64,000 nucleotides of DNA from an uncultured Vampirovibrio sp. Lineage in GTDB: Bacteria; Cyanobacteriota; Vampirovibrionia; Gastranaerophilales; Gastranaerophilaceae. The DNA is taken from assembly GCA_910579975.1 (NCBI GenBank), contig CAJTWU010000001.1, positions 1-64,000 on the forward strand. The letters run 5' to 3'. Below are positions 48,841-57,652 of the stretch, one piece after another. Under the pieces are notes generated by a model. The model did no database searches and was not told where the DNA came from. It saw only the letters and a list, made by a program, of their open reading frames with translations. Made by a program: the position numbers and the translations under genes. Each line of letters opens with the position of its first letter. The stretch's first letter is position 1.

Positions 48841-51780
48841 TTAATTTGTTTTGTATATTAATTTTAAGTTATTAATATCAACAAAGTTTTTATATGTATA
48901 TGGAATTTCAATGTTCAAAATGCTTTTGTCCTCAAATTGTTCTAATGCATTTGCCTCAATGAAACTTTTATCAAGTTTAATAGTATATTTACCGGGTTCT
49001 ATTCCTGAAAAATAAAAATCTCCATATCGGTTAACTGTGCTGTATGAAACTTCTTCATCCAACTCATTATGTATAACAACAATAAATTCATCGATTTCTT
49101 TTTTTCTGTTAAAATCATCAATAATTTTTAGATTGCCTGAAATATTACCTACACAACTCTTTAAAGGAAATTGTACAGATGTTGTTTTGCCTTTGTCAAT
49201 TCTTACAATTTTTTCTTTTTCTGTGCCTTTTGCTTGATACAATGTGGAGTTTAATTTATCTTCATCTATTTTTACACTATAAATTCCAGCTTCTGTTCCA
49301 ATAGGTATGGCTTTTCCATTCTTTTTAGTATAAATCTCATTATTAACCCAGCTGAATTTAACAGGCACATCTTTTATAGGAATGTCTCCTTTATCAAATT
49401 TTCCGTTTTTATTTTTATCAATATATGCGCTTGCTTCAACATAACCTCTATTATCATCATTAAATCCCACGGATTTTAATCCTGATGGCAAAACTGCAAA
49501 AGCATCATTTAATACAAGGTTGATTGAATGACGTGAATTCATAGGTAAATACATATTATTGATTATATAGCCTCCCATTTGATTATATTGGTAATTAATA
49601 TTTACAGTTCTTCCACTTTTAGTTCTGTATGCAAGATTTGTAGAGAAATCAAAACCATTATCTGAGCCTGTATATTTATAACCTGTTCCTAAACTTAGTG
49701 TTATTCTTTTAATTTCAGGGAAGGTATATCCTATTTTCATCATATTATATTTATTGGAAGAATTTGAATAATCATAATTTACTACATCATGACCCAATGT
49801 AAGTGTTCCCAAATTTTTTGGTATTTTATAATCTGCTTTTAAATAAACAGTAGAATATAAAGATTTGAAATCATCATAAGAACTCTTGTTATAACTTGTT
49901 TGATAGTTACTTGCTGTTTTACCACCTTGAAGAGTTAAATAGTCTCTTATTTTTTTAGATATATTTAAGTCATAATAATAGCTACTATTGTGTGCTGTTG
50001 AGTTACTACCATCTCTTCCATTAATATTAAATCTAAAATCAGCAATTTTCTCAAAACTTTTATTAACACTTAGGCTATATTCATTAAAGTCCAGCAAACC
50101 TCCTTCAAACTTTTTATCCATATTTGAAAAATATTTTTTAAATGCACAGTCAATACCGGAGTTTTTGCCGTTCAAACTACCACGTAAAAATCCGCCTGTT
50201 CTATCATTAATATAGCTTCCATCGCTTCCGGCAAGATAAAAATCAGATGATGTGTTAAATAATCCGCTTTTAAAACTGTAATTTTTTTTTGCATATTCTG
50301 CCTGTGCTGTAAGTGTATATCCTGGACTATCTGCTATACTTGCACCAAAAGAAGTTTTGTATTTTAAGAAATCGTTTTTTATATATTCAAATGTATTTAA
50401 ACTGCTAAAACCTTCTAAATTGTTAGGGTTTTTCCAGGTGCCTGAAGTTAAAAGCGAGTCTGCAGAATAAAAACTTTGCCATATTGAATTTTGAGGCTTG
50501 GAAAAAATTTTATCCATAGAAAGTTTTGAATTAAATTTTAGATTATCTTTTATACCGTATTCAAATTCAGAAGCTAGTAAAGCCTTTTTAGTATTCATCT
50601 CATAAATGTAGCCATTTGTATTAAAAAGCTTGTTATTATATCCTGTAACTCCTCCCAGAATTGTATATTTTTTTTCTCCGTTGGATGGCATATTATCATA
50701 TTTTTTATAAACTTTTCCTAAAATGGTTTCTGTAGTTCCATCTGGCTTAAGTTCTTCTATTCTGACGGATTGAGGTTTTTCATTCAGGAAAATATTATTC
50801 AAAGAATAATATCCGTCATATGTGCTTAGAGTTGTATATTCTTTGTCATCAATAAAAACTTTTGCAAGACTTTCTTTATCAACATAGCCTTCAATGTCTC
50901 TATAACTCGTTTTTTTAGACTCATAATTGCTTATTTGTAAACCTAATGTTTGATTAGCAATTGTATAATCTTCATCTTTAATTCCTCTAACACGACCAAC
51001 TTCATAATCGAAGTTTTTAAATTTATTATGATAATTAAATCCTAAACCACCGAAAGAAAATAATTCTCCCTTGTAATTATATGTGTTTAAATCTACTCCC
51101 AAATCTCCGCCAAATGCTTTACCTTTCAGTAAGATCTGCGTATTGTTATTAAAAAACATATTTTGATTTTTAGTTCCATTTAAAACATATTGAGATATAG
51201 TATCGCTCATTGTGTTATTGTTAAGACTTATGGAATTAAAAAGAAGTTTTCTTTCTTCATTTGGTGCAAAAATATTCGTATAAGCTCTGATTTTGGGCAA
51301 GTCAGAAGTTTTTAAATTATCGGTTTCCAAGAATTCAAGTTTTTTATCTGTAAATATAATTACGGATAAATCATTTTTATCAATTTTTATATTTGAGTCA
51401 AAAACGATACTTAAATCTTTTGCAGAACAAAATATTTCATCTTGAATTTCGTCCATTAATCCTTTTTTTATATAGTAATTTTTTGAAGTAGAAATCTTTT
51501 TACCATTAAATTCAATATAATTTTTCCCGACTTTACCTCCAGGAAATTCTATTTCTTTATTTGAATGATTTGTTTTAGCTTTGACTTCAAAAAGTTCTGA
51601 TAGTTGTTTAAACGGCAAAAAAACTTTTTCATTAGATACTAAAAGTTCTATATCATAAAAAGCTTTATCATTAATATTTGTATAAGATATAATAGTTTCT
51701 ATTTTTTCTGTTGCAAAAACAGGCTGTAATAATACCAGCCCAAAAATAATAACAGAAAAAAATCTGATTATGTTCTTCAT
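48841..51780 (-). CDS. Outer-membrane usher-like protein of a pilus cluster
   Basis: A 979-residue protein with a signal peptide (to VFATEK, residue 24). The N-terminal part (30-150) has a periplasmic domain; the middle (about 190-780) is made of alternating strands rich in Tyr, Asn and Ser as in usher beta-barrels (FGGLGFNYHNKFKNFDYEVGR, YSLNNIFLNEKPQSVRIEE). The C-terminus has a SD-repeat-like module, SAYIDKNKNGKFDKGDIPIK near residue 780, and a Cna-B-like domain (GDFYFSGIEPGKYTIKLDKSF near 935). This matches CS1/TcfC-type ushers rather than PapC. Gene order with a chaperone and pilins supports it. It starts immediately after the upstream pilin stop. Confidence 0.7.
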   Translation of the reverse strand: MKNIIRFFSVIIFGLVLLQPVFATEKIETIISYTNINDKAFYDIELLVSNEKVFLPFKQLSELFEVKAKTNHSNKEIEFPGGKVGKNYIEFNGKKISTSKNYYIKKGLMDEIQDEIFCSAKDLSIVFDSNIKIDKNDLSVIIFTDKKLEFLETDNLKTSDLPKIRAYTNIFAPNEERKLLFNSISLNNNTMSDTISQYVLNGTKNQNMFFNNNTQILLKGKAFGGDLGVDLNTYNYKGELFSFGGLGFNYHNKFKNFDYEVGRVRGIKDEDYTIANQTLGLQISNYESKKTSYRDIEGYVDKESLAKVFIDDKEYTTLSTYDGYYSLNNIFLNEKPQSVRIEELKPDGTTETILGKVYKKYDNMPSNGEKKYTILGGVTGYNNKLFNTNGYIYEMNTKKALLASEFEYGIKDNLKFNSKLSMDKIFSKPQNSIWQSFYSADSLLTSGTWKNPNNLEGFSSLNTFEYIKNDFLKYKTSFGASIADSPGYTLTAQAEYAKKNYSFKSGLFNTSSDFYLAGSDGSYINDRTGGFLRGSLNGKNSGIDCAFKKYFSNMDKKFEGGLLDFNEYSLSVNKSFEKIADFRFNINGRDGSNSTAHNSSYYYDLNISKKIRDYLTLQGGKTASNYQTSYNKSSYDDFKSLYSTVYLKADYKIPKNLGTLTLGHDVVNYDYSNSSNKYNMMKIGYTFPEIKRITLSLGTGYKYTGSDNGFDFSTNLAYRTKSGRTVNINYQYNQMGGYIINNMYLPMNSRHSINLVLNDAFAVLPSGLKSVGFNDDNRGYVEASAYIDKNKNGKFDKGDIPIKDVPVKFSWVNNEIYTKKNGKAIPIGTEAGIYSVKIDEDKLNSTLYQAKGTEKEKIVRIDKGKTTSVQFPLKSCVGNISGNLKIIDDFNRKKEIDEFIVVIHNELDEEVSYSTVNRYGDFYFSGIEPGKYTIKLDKSFIEANALEQFEDKSILNIEIPYTYKNFVDINNLKLIYKTN

Positions 51781-52407
51781 CTATGGATTTCTATTTGCAC
51801 TAAAAGTTATGACTGCTTGATAAACTCCTGCACGATCATTTGTTATAGAATAAGTATTTGTTAACGGATTGCTTCCTATAGTTTGAACTAATGTTCCATT
51901 TTTGCTTGTTCCGGTTGTTATTATATAGCATAAGCCGCCGTAAGTCGGGTTATTTGTTAAGGTTGCTGATGCAAGATTTGTGAGTGTATTGGTTACCGGA
52001 TAAGCTATCACATTAGCGTTGCTTGAAGCAATTGGTGAACCTGTTTTAATATTATTAACAGCAGCAACACTGGGATATTTTGCCGGAGAGTTATTCCCCA
52101 GCAAAATATAACCTTGTGATGCAATCTGAGCATAGGCATTGGTATTTGTTCCTCCGGTAGTCAATAAAGAAGATTGAACTACATATGTGTAATTTGTATC
52201 TGTTCCATTTGTTTGAAGTCTAAATGAGGCTGCCGGTGATGTTGACACTCCGGTTGCCGGATTAATTGTTCCTTGTGCTAATGATGTATTTATAGCAGTA
52301 ACATTTACTGCAGCTGGAACAGTTGTTGTTATTGTCTGCTGGAATGTTGTTGCACCCCAGCAGCAATTTATTAATAACAAACAAATAGTAAGAACTAAAT
52401 TTCTCAA
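51781..52407 (-). CDS. Pilin-like protein (paralogue of the 52416 gene)
   Basis: A 208-residue protein with a signal peptide (MRNLVLTICLLLINCCWGA). The mature part is Thr/Ser/Ala/Asn-rich, opening TTTVPAAVNVTAINTSL and ending with GVYQAVITFSANRNP, a terminal beta strand as in donor-strand pilins. It equals the neighbouring pilin in length and general plan (both 208 residues, both with SNANVIAYP or NNANAIAYP near residue 130), so the two are duplicates. It is adjacent to the usher and 8 nt after the first pilin. Confidence 0.7.
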   Translation of the reverse strand: MRNLVLTICLLLINCCWGATTFQQTITTTVPAAVNVTAINTSLAQGTINPATGVSTSPAASFRLQTNGTDTNYTYVVQSSLLTTGGTNTNAYAQIASQGYILLGNNSPAKYPSVAAVNNIKTGSPIASSNANVIAYPVTNTLTNLASATLTNNPTYGGLCYIITTGTSKNGTLVQTIGSNPLTNTYSITNDRAGVYQAVITFSANRNP

Positions 52408-52415
52408 ATTAATAC

Positions 52416-53042
52416 CTATAAACTTGTTGCGGTTAGAGTCATGATTGCCTGGTAAGTTCCCGCATTATCTTGGAATGAATAGGTTCCGCTATAAGGTGCA
52501 GTTCCTGTTGTTGTAGTTGCAATAGTAGTACCACCGTTAGCAGTAACGCTATATTGATTTTTTGTTGCATCATATGTTGCAGTGCCGCTATTATCCAAAG
52601 ATACGCTTGCAATAGGATATGCAATTGCATTGGCATTGTTTGCAGCAACCGGAGCCGCTGCTTTACAATCTGCAATAGCTGCTGCTGTAGGAACTTTTCC
52701 TGTAGTAGTATTTGCAAGTACTAAGTAAGTTTGACCTCCTTGTTGGAAAAGAGCATTGACATTACCGGCTGCTCCGGCTGTTGTTGCCTGTAAATATAAG
52801 GCTTGTGAGTCTGTATTTAAGTTTACTTGAAACTTTGATACTAATGCTGCTGCAAGAGCTCCTGTATCCGGTGTAATAGTTGTAGTTGTTACTGCACCTG
52901 ATGTTACCGGCGTAATATCAAGATAAGTGCCAAGTGTTGCTTGCAAAGTTTGAGATGCAGTGTTAGAAATTGCATGTGATGCATTCAAAGTTGCTAGCAT
53001 TGCAGGTAAGATTAATAATCCTGCTAGTTTTTTGTTAAACAT
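52416..53042 (-). CDS. Major pilin-like protein
   Basis: A 208-residue protein with signal peptide (AGLLILPAMLATLNASHA) and a mature part very rich in Ala and Thr: SQTLQATLGTYLDITPVTSG, QVNLNTDSQALYLQATTAG, ending AGTYQAIMTLTATSL. This is typical of chaperone-usher pilins. GAGGAGG lies before the ATG, the strongest ribosome site in the cluster, as expected for an abundant subunit. It lies between the chaperone gene and the second pilin gene. Confidence 0.72.
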   Translation of the reverse strand: MFNKKLAGLLILPAMLATLNASHAISNTASQTLQATLGTYLDITPVTSGAVTTTTITPDTGALAAALVSKFQVNLNTDSQALYLQATTAGAAGNVNALFQQGGQTYLVLANTTTGKVPTAAAIADCKAAAPVAANNANAIAYPIASVSLDNSGTATYDATKNQYSVTANGGTTIATTTTGTAPYSGTYSFQDNAGTYQAIMTLTATSL

Positions 53043-53057
53043 ATTTTATCCTCCTCT

Positions 53058-53894
53058 CTAAATTGTTTGTTTATTGTCTATGGTAAATTTGTTTTCTTTT
53101 ATTATGCTTTTTAGTCTTCCTTTTTCGTCATTGTAATTAATTATTAATCTTAATATGTAATCACCATTTTCTTTAATATCAGCCAATGGAATTTGCTGAT
53201 TTGTAATAAGGATACTTTTTGCACCGGCTACATTATTTTTTATTGGATATTCACCAATTAGTTTCTTATTTTTAATAATTTGAGCTTTACCTGTATAACG
53301 AACTTTGCTGTTACCTTCTGAAAGTAATTTTAGAGCAAGGTTAATATCTTGTTCGGACTGTTGAATATCAAAGTTTTGAATTTTAGCACATTTTACAAAA
53401 TGTCCTTTATCTACATAAACAGGAATGCCCACACGTGTTTTTACAATAAGTTTTGTTTGCACATTTTTATTACCTGAAGGTAAAAACAATTCTTTAGCTG
53501 CAACATCTTCTAAAAATAAAACCATTCTTGATTCACCATCAGGAAGTGAGTTTATATCAGCAATTGTTAAACGTACTTTTTGTATATTTCCATTTTGAAG
53601 TGTAAATTCATTGGGAACAAATCTTGCATTTTTAATTAAACTATCGCTTGCTTCTGTTTGTTCTAAAATATCCATTGAGCCTGTTTCGGAGATTTTAAAA
53701 TACTCAGGGTAGACTTTAAAACGGATAGTTTCATTTTCTCCTCCTTGAACAGAAAAAGAGGAAGTAAGATAATTGCTTTTCACACCATTAGTATCAAGTT
53801 CTAAAATAGTTGGTGTAATTTTTATTGCACCATAAGAAATTGTAAACATTCCTGTGAAAATGATTGTAAGTAGAAAGTAAAAAATTTTTTTCAT
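53058..53894 (-). CDS. PapD-like periplasmic pilus chaperone
   Basis: A 278-residue protein with signal peptide (FYFLLTIIFTGMFTISYG). The two Ig-like domains have the chaperone outline: IKITPTILELDTNGVKSNYL at the start, then KVYPEYFKISETGSM, ARFVPNEFTLQNGNIQKVRL near 95, LPDGESRMVLFL near 115 and TRVGIPVYV near 155. It should cap pilin subunits in the periplasm and deliver them to the usher. It overlaps the preceding gene (TAATG). Confidence 0.72.
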   Translation of the reverse strand: MKKIFYFLLTIIFTGMFTISYGAIKITPTILELDTNGVKSNYLTSSFSVQGGENETIRFKVYPEYFKISETGSMDILEQTEASDSLIKNARFVPNEFTLQNGNIQKVRLTIADINSLPDGESRMVLFLEDVAAKELFLPSGNKNVQTKLIVKTRVGIPVYVDKGHFVKCAKIQNFDIQQSEQDINLALKLLSEGNSKVRYTGKAQIIKNKKLIGEYPIKNNVAGAKSILITNQQIPLADIKENGDYILRLIINYNDEKGRLKSIIKENKFTIDNKQTI

Positions 53895-54784
53895 TAACTA
53901 TCTCCTGCTTGGATTGAATAAGTAAAACTATTATTATAAGTTCCTTCTGGAATATAAGTTCCTGATGTATTTTTGAGTCTGAATTTTAAATTAATATAAT
54001 CTGTAGTGTAATTACCTGTAACAGGTGCAGTTACAGTTGCATTCCCGTTTGCAAGAACATATTGCTGATTAGGCTGAATTTGGGTTTCTGTATTAATGTA
54101 ATTTGTGACATTAGATGAAACTCCTGTTATTAAAAAATAATAATTAGCGGGAAGTGTTCCTAAACCTGAGGTGTTCATTATAAGTTTCCATTTACCGTTA
54201 GACTTAACTATAATTTGTGGTGTTACGGTATTATCAATAACAGCATTTCCATCAAAAACATTTTCAGGAGTAAGTGTTATTTTGACGGGATTTGTTGAAG
54301 TTGATACATCTTGAGTATTTGGAATAACAAAACTTAGAGTATAAACAACTGTATCCGGAGAGAGGGTTGTATTTGAGTCAAACTGCAATCTTGTGGTATA
54401 AGTTCCAGGTGGTAGTACTCCAAGACTTTTGACAATACAATTGTAATTGGCGGTGTAACCGCCAATGCCTATTGCTAGTCCATTAATTAAAGTAACCTGA
54501 TTGTTATAAATAATTTGAAAGTCATTTGTTCCATTATTTAAGTATAACTGTGATACAGGAATTTTGTAATTTGAATTTGTTGTATTTGTAATAAATTGGT
54601 CTAAAGCTTTTACTTTAAGTGTGAGTGTTAATGAAATTAATGTACTAATAGAAACTTGGATGGGTGTAGATATCGTAGTAGAGCCAATTGTTGTCCCTCC
54701 GCTGCTTTGTACTGCTATACCACAATATCCTTTATTAAAAGATGTTAAAAAAATTAATATTAATATTAGAAATAATTTCTTCAT
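53894..54784 (-). CDS. Pilin-like or tip-adhesin-like secreted protein
   Basis: A 296-residue protein with signal peptide (LILILIFLTSFNKGYCG). The mature part is beta-rich with Thr, Asn and Gly (VSISTLISLTLTLKVK, GLGTLPANYYFLITGVSS) and closes YNNSFTYSIQAGDS. It is larger than the pilins and may have two domains, consistent with a tip or minor subunit. First gene of the minus-strand pilus operon. No Shine-Dalgarno; TATACA lies 8 nt before the ATG. Confidence 0.6.
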   Translation of the reverse strand: MKKLFLILILIFLTSFNKGYCGIAVQSSGGTTIGSTTISTPIQVSISTLISLTLTLKVKALDQFITNTTNSNYKIPVSQLYLNNGTNDFQIIYNNQVTLINGLAIGIGGYTANYNCIVKSLGVLPPGTYTTRLQFDSNTTLSPDTVVYTLSFVIPNTQDVSTSTNPVKITLTPENVFDGNAVIDNTVTPQIIVKSNGKWKLIMNTSGLGTLPANYYFLITGVSSNVTNYINTETQIQPNQQYVLANGNATVTAPVTGNYTTDYINLKFRLKNTSGTYIPEGTYNNSFTYSIQAGDS

Positions 54785-54904
54785 AGAGATAATGTATATA
54801 TTTTAATTAATTTTTTGAATTACTCTTTTTTGCTCCAGTTGTGGAATTTTTTAATACCAAATTGGAGAAGAGATAAAGAAAAATTATAGGATAAAATATG
54901 AAAA

Positions 54905-55372
54905 ATGAGGGGAATTTTAATTATATTTATATTAATTTTTGCAGTTCAAAAGGTTTTTTGTGCTGATCAGATTTTGTCTGCAACATTACCTCAAGTAATG
55001 GAAATTGAAAAAATTATTGTTGAGACTACTGAATATAATAGAGATGAACCTTTACCAAATATGACAGTTAAAAAGTCAACAAATGTTAATGCAAATAACA
55101 TTTTATTAAGATTAAGTCCTGTAAAAGTACAACTTCATACGAATTCATCAACTCCTATTATTGTTAATGCAATTTTTAAAGAATTAAAACATATTGACGG
55201 CACATATAATTTTAATGCCTCAAATCTTTCCATTCAGCCTGGTTCTTATACAATAAGTAATCCTTTTGACCATATTATTACTGATAATTTTACTCCATAT
55301 GTATATGTAAAACCTAATACGGTATTGGGAACTTATCTTGGTTCTATTCTTTTTACTTTAGGAGGAATATGA
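54905..55372 (+). CDS. Secreted pilin-like protein, divergent from the pilus operon
   Basis: A 155-residue protein with signal peptide (ILIIFILIFAVQKVFCA). The mature part opens QILSATLPQVMEIEKIIVE and closes GTYLGSILFTLGGI, as in minor pilins. Divergently transcribed from the 54784 gene with 120 nt between; TAAAAT lies 7 nt before the ATG, suggesting leaderless expression. Its end overlaps the next gene by 4 nt. Confidence 0.5.
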   Translation: MRGILIIFILIFAVQKVFCADQILSATLPQVMEIEKIIVETTEYNRDEPLPNMTVKKSTNVNANNILLRLSPVKVQLHTNSSTPIIVNAIFKELKHIDGTYNFNASNLSIQPGSYTISNPFDHIITDNFTPYVYVKPNTVLGTYLGSILFTLGGI

Positions 55373-56046
55373 AAAAAATTCTATGCTTAATTTTAATTTT
55401 TATGCTTTGTCCGATAGGATTTTGTACTCCTCAAACCAGTCAGAATGCTTTTGAAATTTTAATAGATGAGGTGCCTCCGGGCGGAGAAGAAATATCTGCT
55501 CAAAAACAATCAGGTGGTTTAAGTGATGGAGCTGTTACTGCTATAACATTAGGCTCTGTGTTTGGCGGGCTGGGTATTTTAGGCGGATTGGGCTGGTATT
55601 TTGCAAAGCATATGTCAGGTTTGGCATGTGGTTTTGCTTGTGGAATGGATAAACCAATAAAACCTATTTTTTTAGCTGATTTTTGTAAAGATTTTTCTAA
55701 TAATAAATATTTAGAAAAAGTTTTTGGATTTTTAGACAAATCTTCGGATAAAAAATATCTATTTATACCGGATACTGAAATAAATAATAGAACTTATCAT
55801 ACAATAATTTTTGAGATACCAAAAGATATGCCGAATTTTAAAATAGTTCAGATATCAGATAGTATGCTTGACACAAGTGTGGTAGTATCTGATAAAGAAA
55901 TCCCAACAAAAAGTTATTTTCAGGAAAAATTTTTAATTAAAAAAGGTAAATTTTCTTTTACTAGTGAAAAATGTGCAGCCTTAGCTATTAAAAATTTGGT
56001 TAGAAAAACAACTTACTCTATGATTATAGAATTTTCCAAAAATTAA
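55369..56046 (+). CDS. Membrane-associated protein of the pilus cluster, unknown function
   Basis: A 225-residue protein with a signal peptide (ILCLILIFMLCPIGFC) and a second Gly-rich hydrophobic segment near 55-80 (AVTAITLGSVFGGLGILGG). The following soluble part is beta-rich with no known domain. GGAGG precedes its ATG, which overlaps the upstream gene. Possibly an assembly or anchoring partner of the divergent pilus genes; inferred only from position. Confidence 0.5.
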   Translation: MKKILCLILIFMLCPIGFCTPQTSQNAFEILIDEVPPGGEEISAQKQSGGLSDGAVTAITLGSVFGGLGILGGLGWYFAKHMSGLACGFACGMDKPIKPIFLADFCKDFSNNKYLEKVFGFLDKSSDKKYLFIPDTEINNRTYHTIIFEIPKDMPNFKIVQISDSMLDTSVVVSDKEIPTKSYFQEKFLIKKGKFSFTSEKCAALAIKNLVRKTTYSMIIEFSKN

Positions 56047-56099
56047 TCTTTGGTAATATTTATTGACGAAAAAATTTTTATATAGAATATTTAGGTTTT

Positions 56100-56879
56100 T
56101 TAGGCACTAAGTTTTCCTATCTCTACGGTTTTATTTGTACCATGATAATCACTTCCACCAGATATTATTAAATTATTTTTTTCAGCACAGGTTATAAGAA
56201 AATTTATTTCTTCCTGGTTATAACGAGAATAATAACACTCGAGTCCTTCTATACTGTATTTTTTCATTATTTCAAGTTTTGGTAAAAATTCTTTGGAAGA
56301 CAAATGTCTTTCACCTTCTCCTCCAAGAGGATGTGCCCAAACCGCTATTCCTCCGGCATTTTTTATTGCATTTATAGCTTCTTCGCCTGTAAAACGAGTA
56401 TCACCGGCTTTACAGCCATCTAAGTATTTTTTCATTGCAAGCTGATTATCTTCGGCTAATCCTCTTTTTACAAGAATATTAGCAATGTGGGTTTTAACAA
56501 CACTTTTTCTGGAATACAGCCAATCAAGCTCTTCTTTAGTTAATTCAATATCCCAAACTTGTTTTAAGTATTTAATTCTGGTTTCAAGTTTTGCACGGCG
56601 GAGTTTTTTCCCTTTCTCAATCAGCGCAAGCAAATCCGGGTTATGGTAATCAATACCATAACCCAGAATATGACATTTTATCTCACCGGCTTTACAGGTA
56701 AGTTCTATGGCTGGAATAAATCCTTCAGGCATGAGTGCTGCCATTTCTTCACATCCGGCTACTGTATCGTGGTCGGTAAGTGCAAAAGTTTTTATTCCTG
56801 CAAGTTTAATTTTTTTCGCTAGTTCTTCTATAGAATCGCTTCCATCAGAATAGCTGCTATGTAAATGCAAATCTATCAT
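56100..56879 (-). CDS. PHP-domain phosphoesterase (RNase AM/TrpH-like)
   Basis: A 259-residue metal-dependent phosphoesterase. LHLHSSYSDGSDSIEELA with the first metal ligands is at residue 4, ALTDHDTVAGCEEM is near 34, ELTCKAGE near 60, VWAHPLGGEG near 175, and GSDYHGTNK near 240. These match the TrpH/Rnm branch, which hydrolyses nucleoside 3',5'-bisphosphates or trims RNA 5' ends. Its ATG overlaps the SIMPL gene stop (ATGA). Confidence 0.88.
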   Translation of the reverse strand: MIDLHLHSSYSDGSDSIEELAKKIKLAGIKTFALTDHDTVAGCEEMAALMPEGFIPAIELTCKAGEIKCHILGYGIDYHNPDLLALIEKGKKLRRAKLETRIKYLKQVWDIELTKEELDWLYSRKSVVKTHIANILVKRGLAEDNQLAMKKYLDGCKAGDTRFTGEEAINAIKNAGGIAVWAHPLGGEGERHLSSKEFLPKLEIMKKYSIEGLECYYSRYNQEEINFLITCAEKNNLIISGGSDYHGTNKTVEIGKLSA

Positions 56880-57613
56880 TTTGTTCCTTTAACAAAATAT
56901 GTAGCATTTACATTTGCATTAATTTTCACTACACCATCAGAGATTGAAATCCCGCCGGCCATTGATGGTGCTCCTTCTGCAGCTGCATCAGCCATCATAT
57001 TTTTTGCCATATAAAATCTTTGATTATAATTATTAGTATTGCAGCTTGTCTCAAAAGTTCTTACTCCATCAAGGGTGGAAGCAGTAGCTTTTGCAATAAT
57101 GCCGGCTCTTGTTTGAGCTTTATTAGCAGCAATTGAAAGCAGGTCATTGCATTGTTTGTCATAACTTGAAACAGAGAAAGTTAAGTTATCTACATTAGTT
57201 GCTCCGGCTGTAATTGCACTATCAATCATTTTCCCTACTTTATCTATTGATTTTGTGTGGACAATTACGCGGTTTGAAACCTGATATTTTTCAAATACGC
57301 GTTTTGAATTAACATAATTATAAATTGGTGAAGCATTAAAATCAGATGTTTTAATATAATCACCATTTTGTGTATTAATCATTGATTTTAATTCTGCAAA
57401 AACTTTATCAGAAATTTCTTTATTAGCTTGTGTTGCTTTTTGCATTGATTTATTATCAGTTGTTTGAACTGCAAAAGATATTTCTGCAACATCCGGTGCA
57501 ATTTCTGTATTTGCTGTTGTATTAACAGAAATGTATCCGCGCTCTATAGCTGCTTGTACGCCAAGTCCTGTAAGTACACTTAAAACAGCTAAACTAACTA
57601 ACACTTTCTTCAT
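56876..57613 (-). CDS. SIMPL-domain (DUF541) secreted protein
   Basis: A 245-residue protein with signal peptide (SLAVLSVLTGLGVQAA). The mature part has RGYISVNTTANTEIAPDVAEI, YQVSNRVIVHTKSIDKVGKM and NVDNLTFSVSSYDK, typical of the SIMPL family, an oligomeric envelope protein of uncertain role. A long Ala-rich C-terminal region follows. AAGGAGA precedes the ATG. In an operon with the PHP gene. Confidence 0.88.
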   Translation of the reverse strand: MKKVLVSLAVLSVLTGLGVQAAIERGYISVNTTANTEIAPDVAEISFAVQTTDNKSMQKATQANKEISDKVFAELKSMINTQNGDYIKTSDFNASPIYNYVNSKRVFEKYQVSNRVIVHTKSIDKVGKMIDSAITAGATNVDNLTFSVSSYDKQCNDLLSIAANKAQTRAGIIAKATASTLDGVRTFETSCNTNNYNQRFYMAKNMMADAAAEGAPSMAGGISISDGVVKINANVNATYFVKGTK

Positions 57614-57652
57614 AATTAATGTCTCCTTTTATACTACCTTAATATTAAACGA

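Noticed and set aside
52439..52717. 92-codon minus-strand frame within the major pilin gene
   Set aside because: A Gln/Leu-rich shadow of the Ala/Thr-rich pilin sequence.
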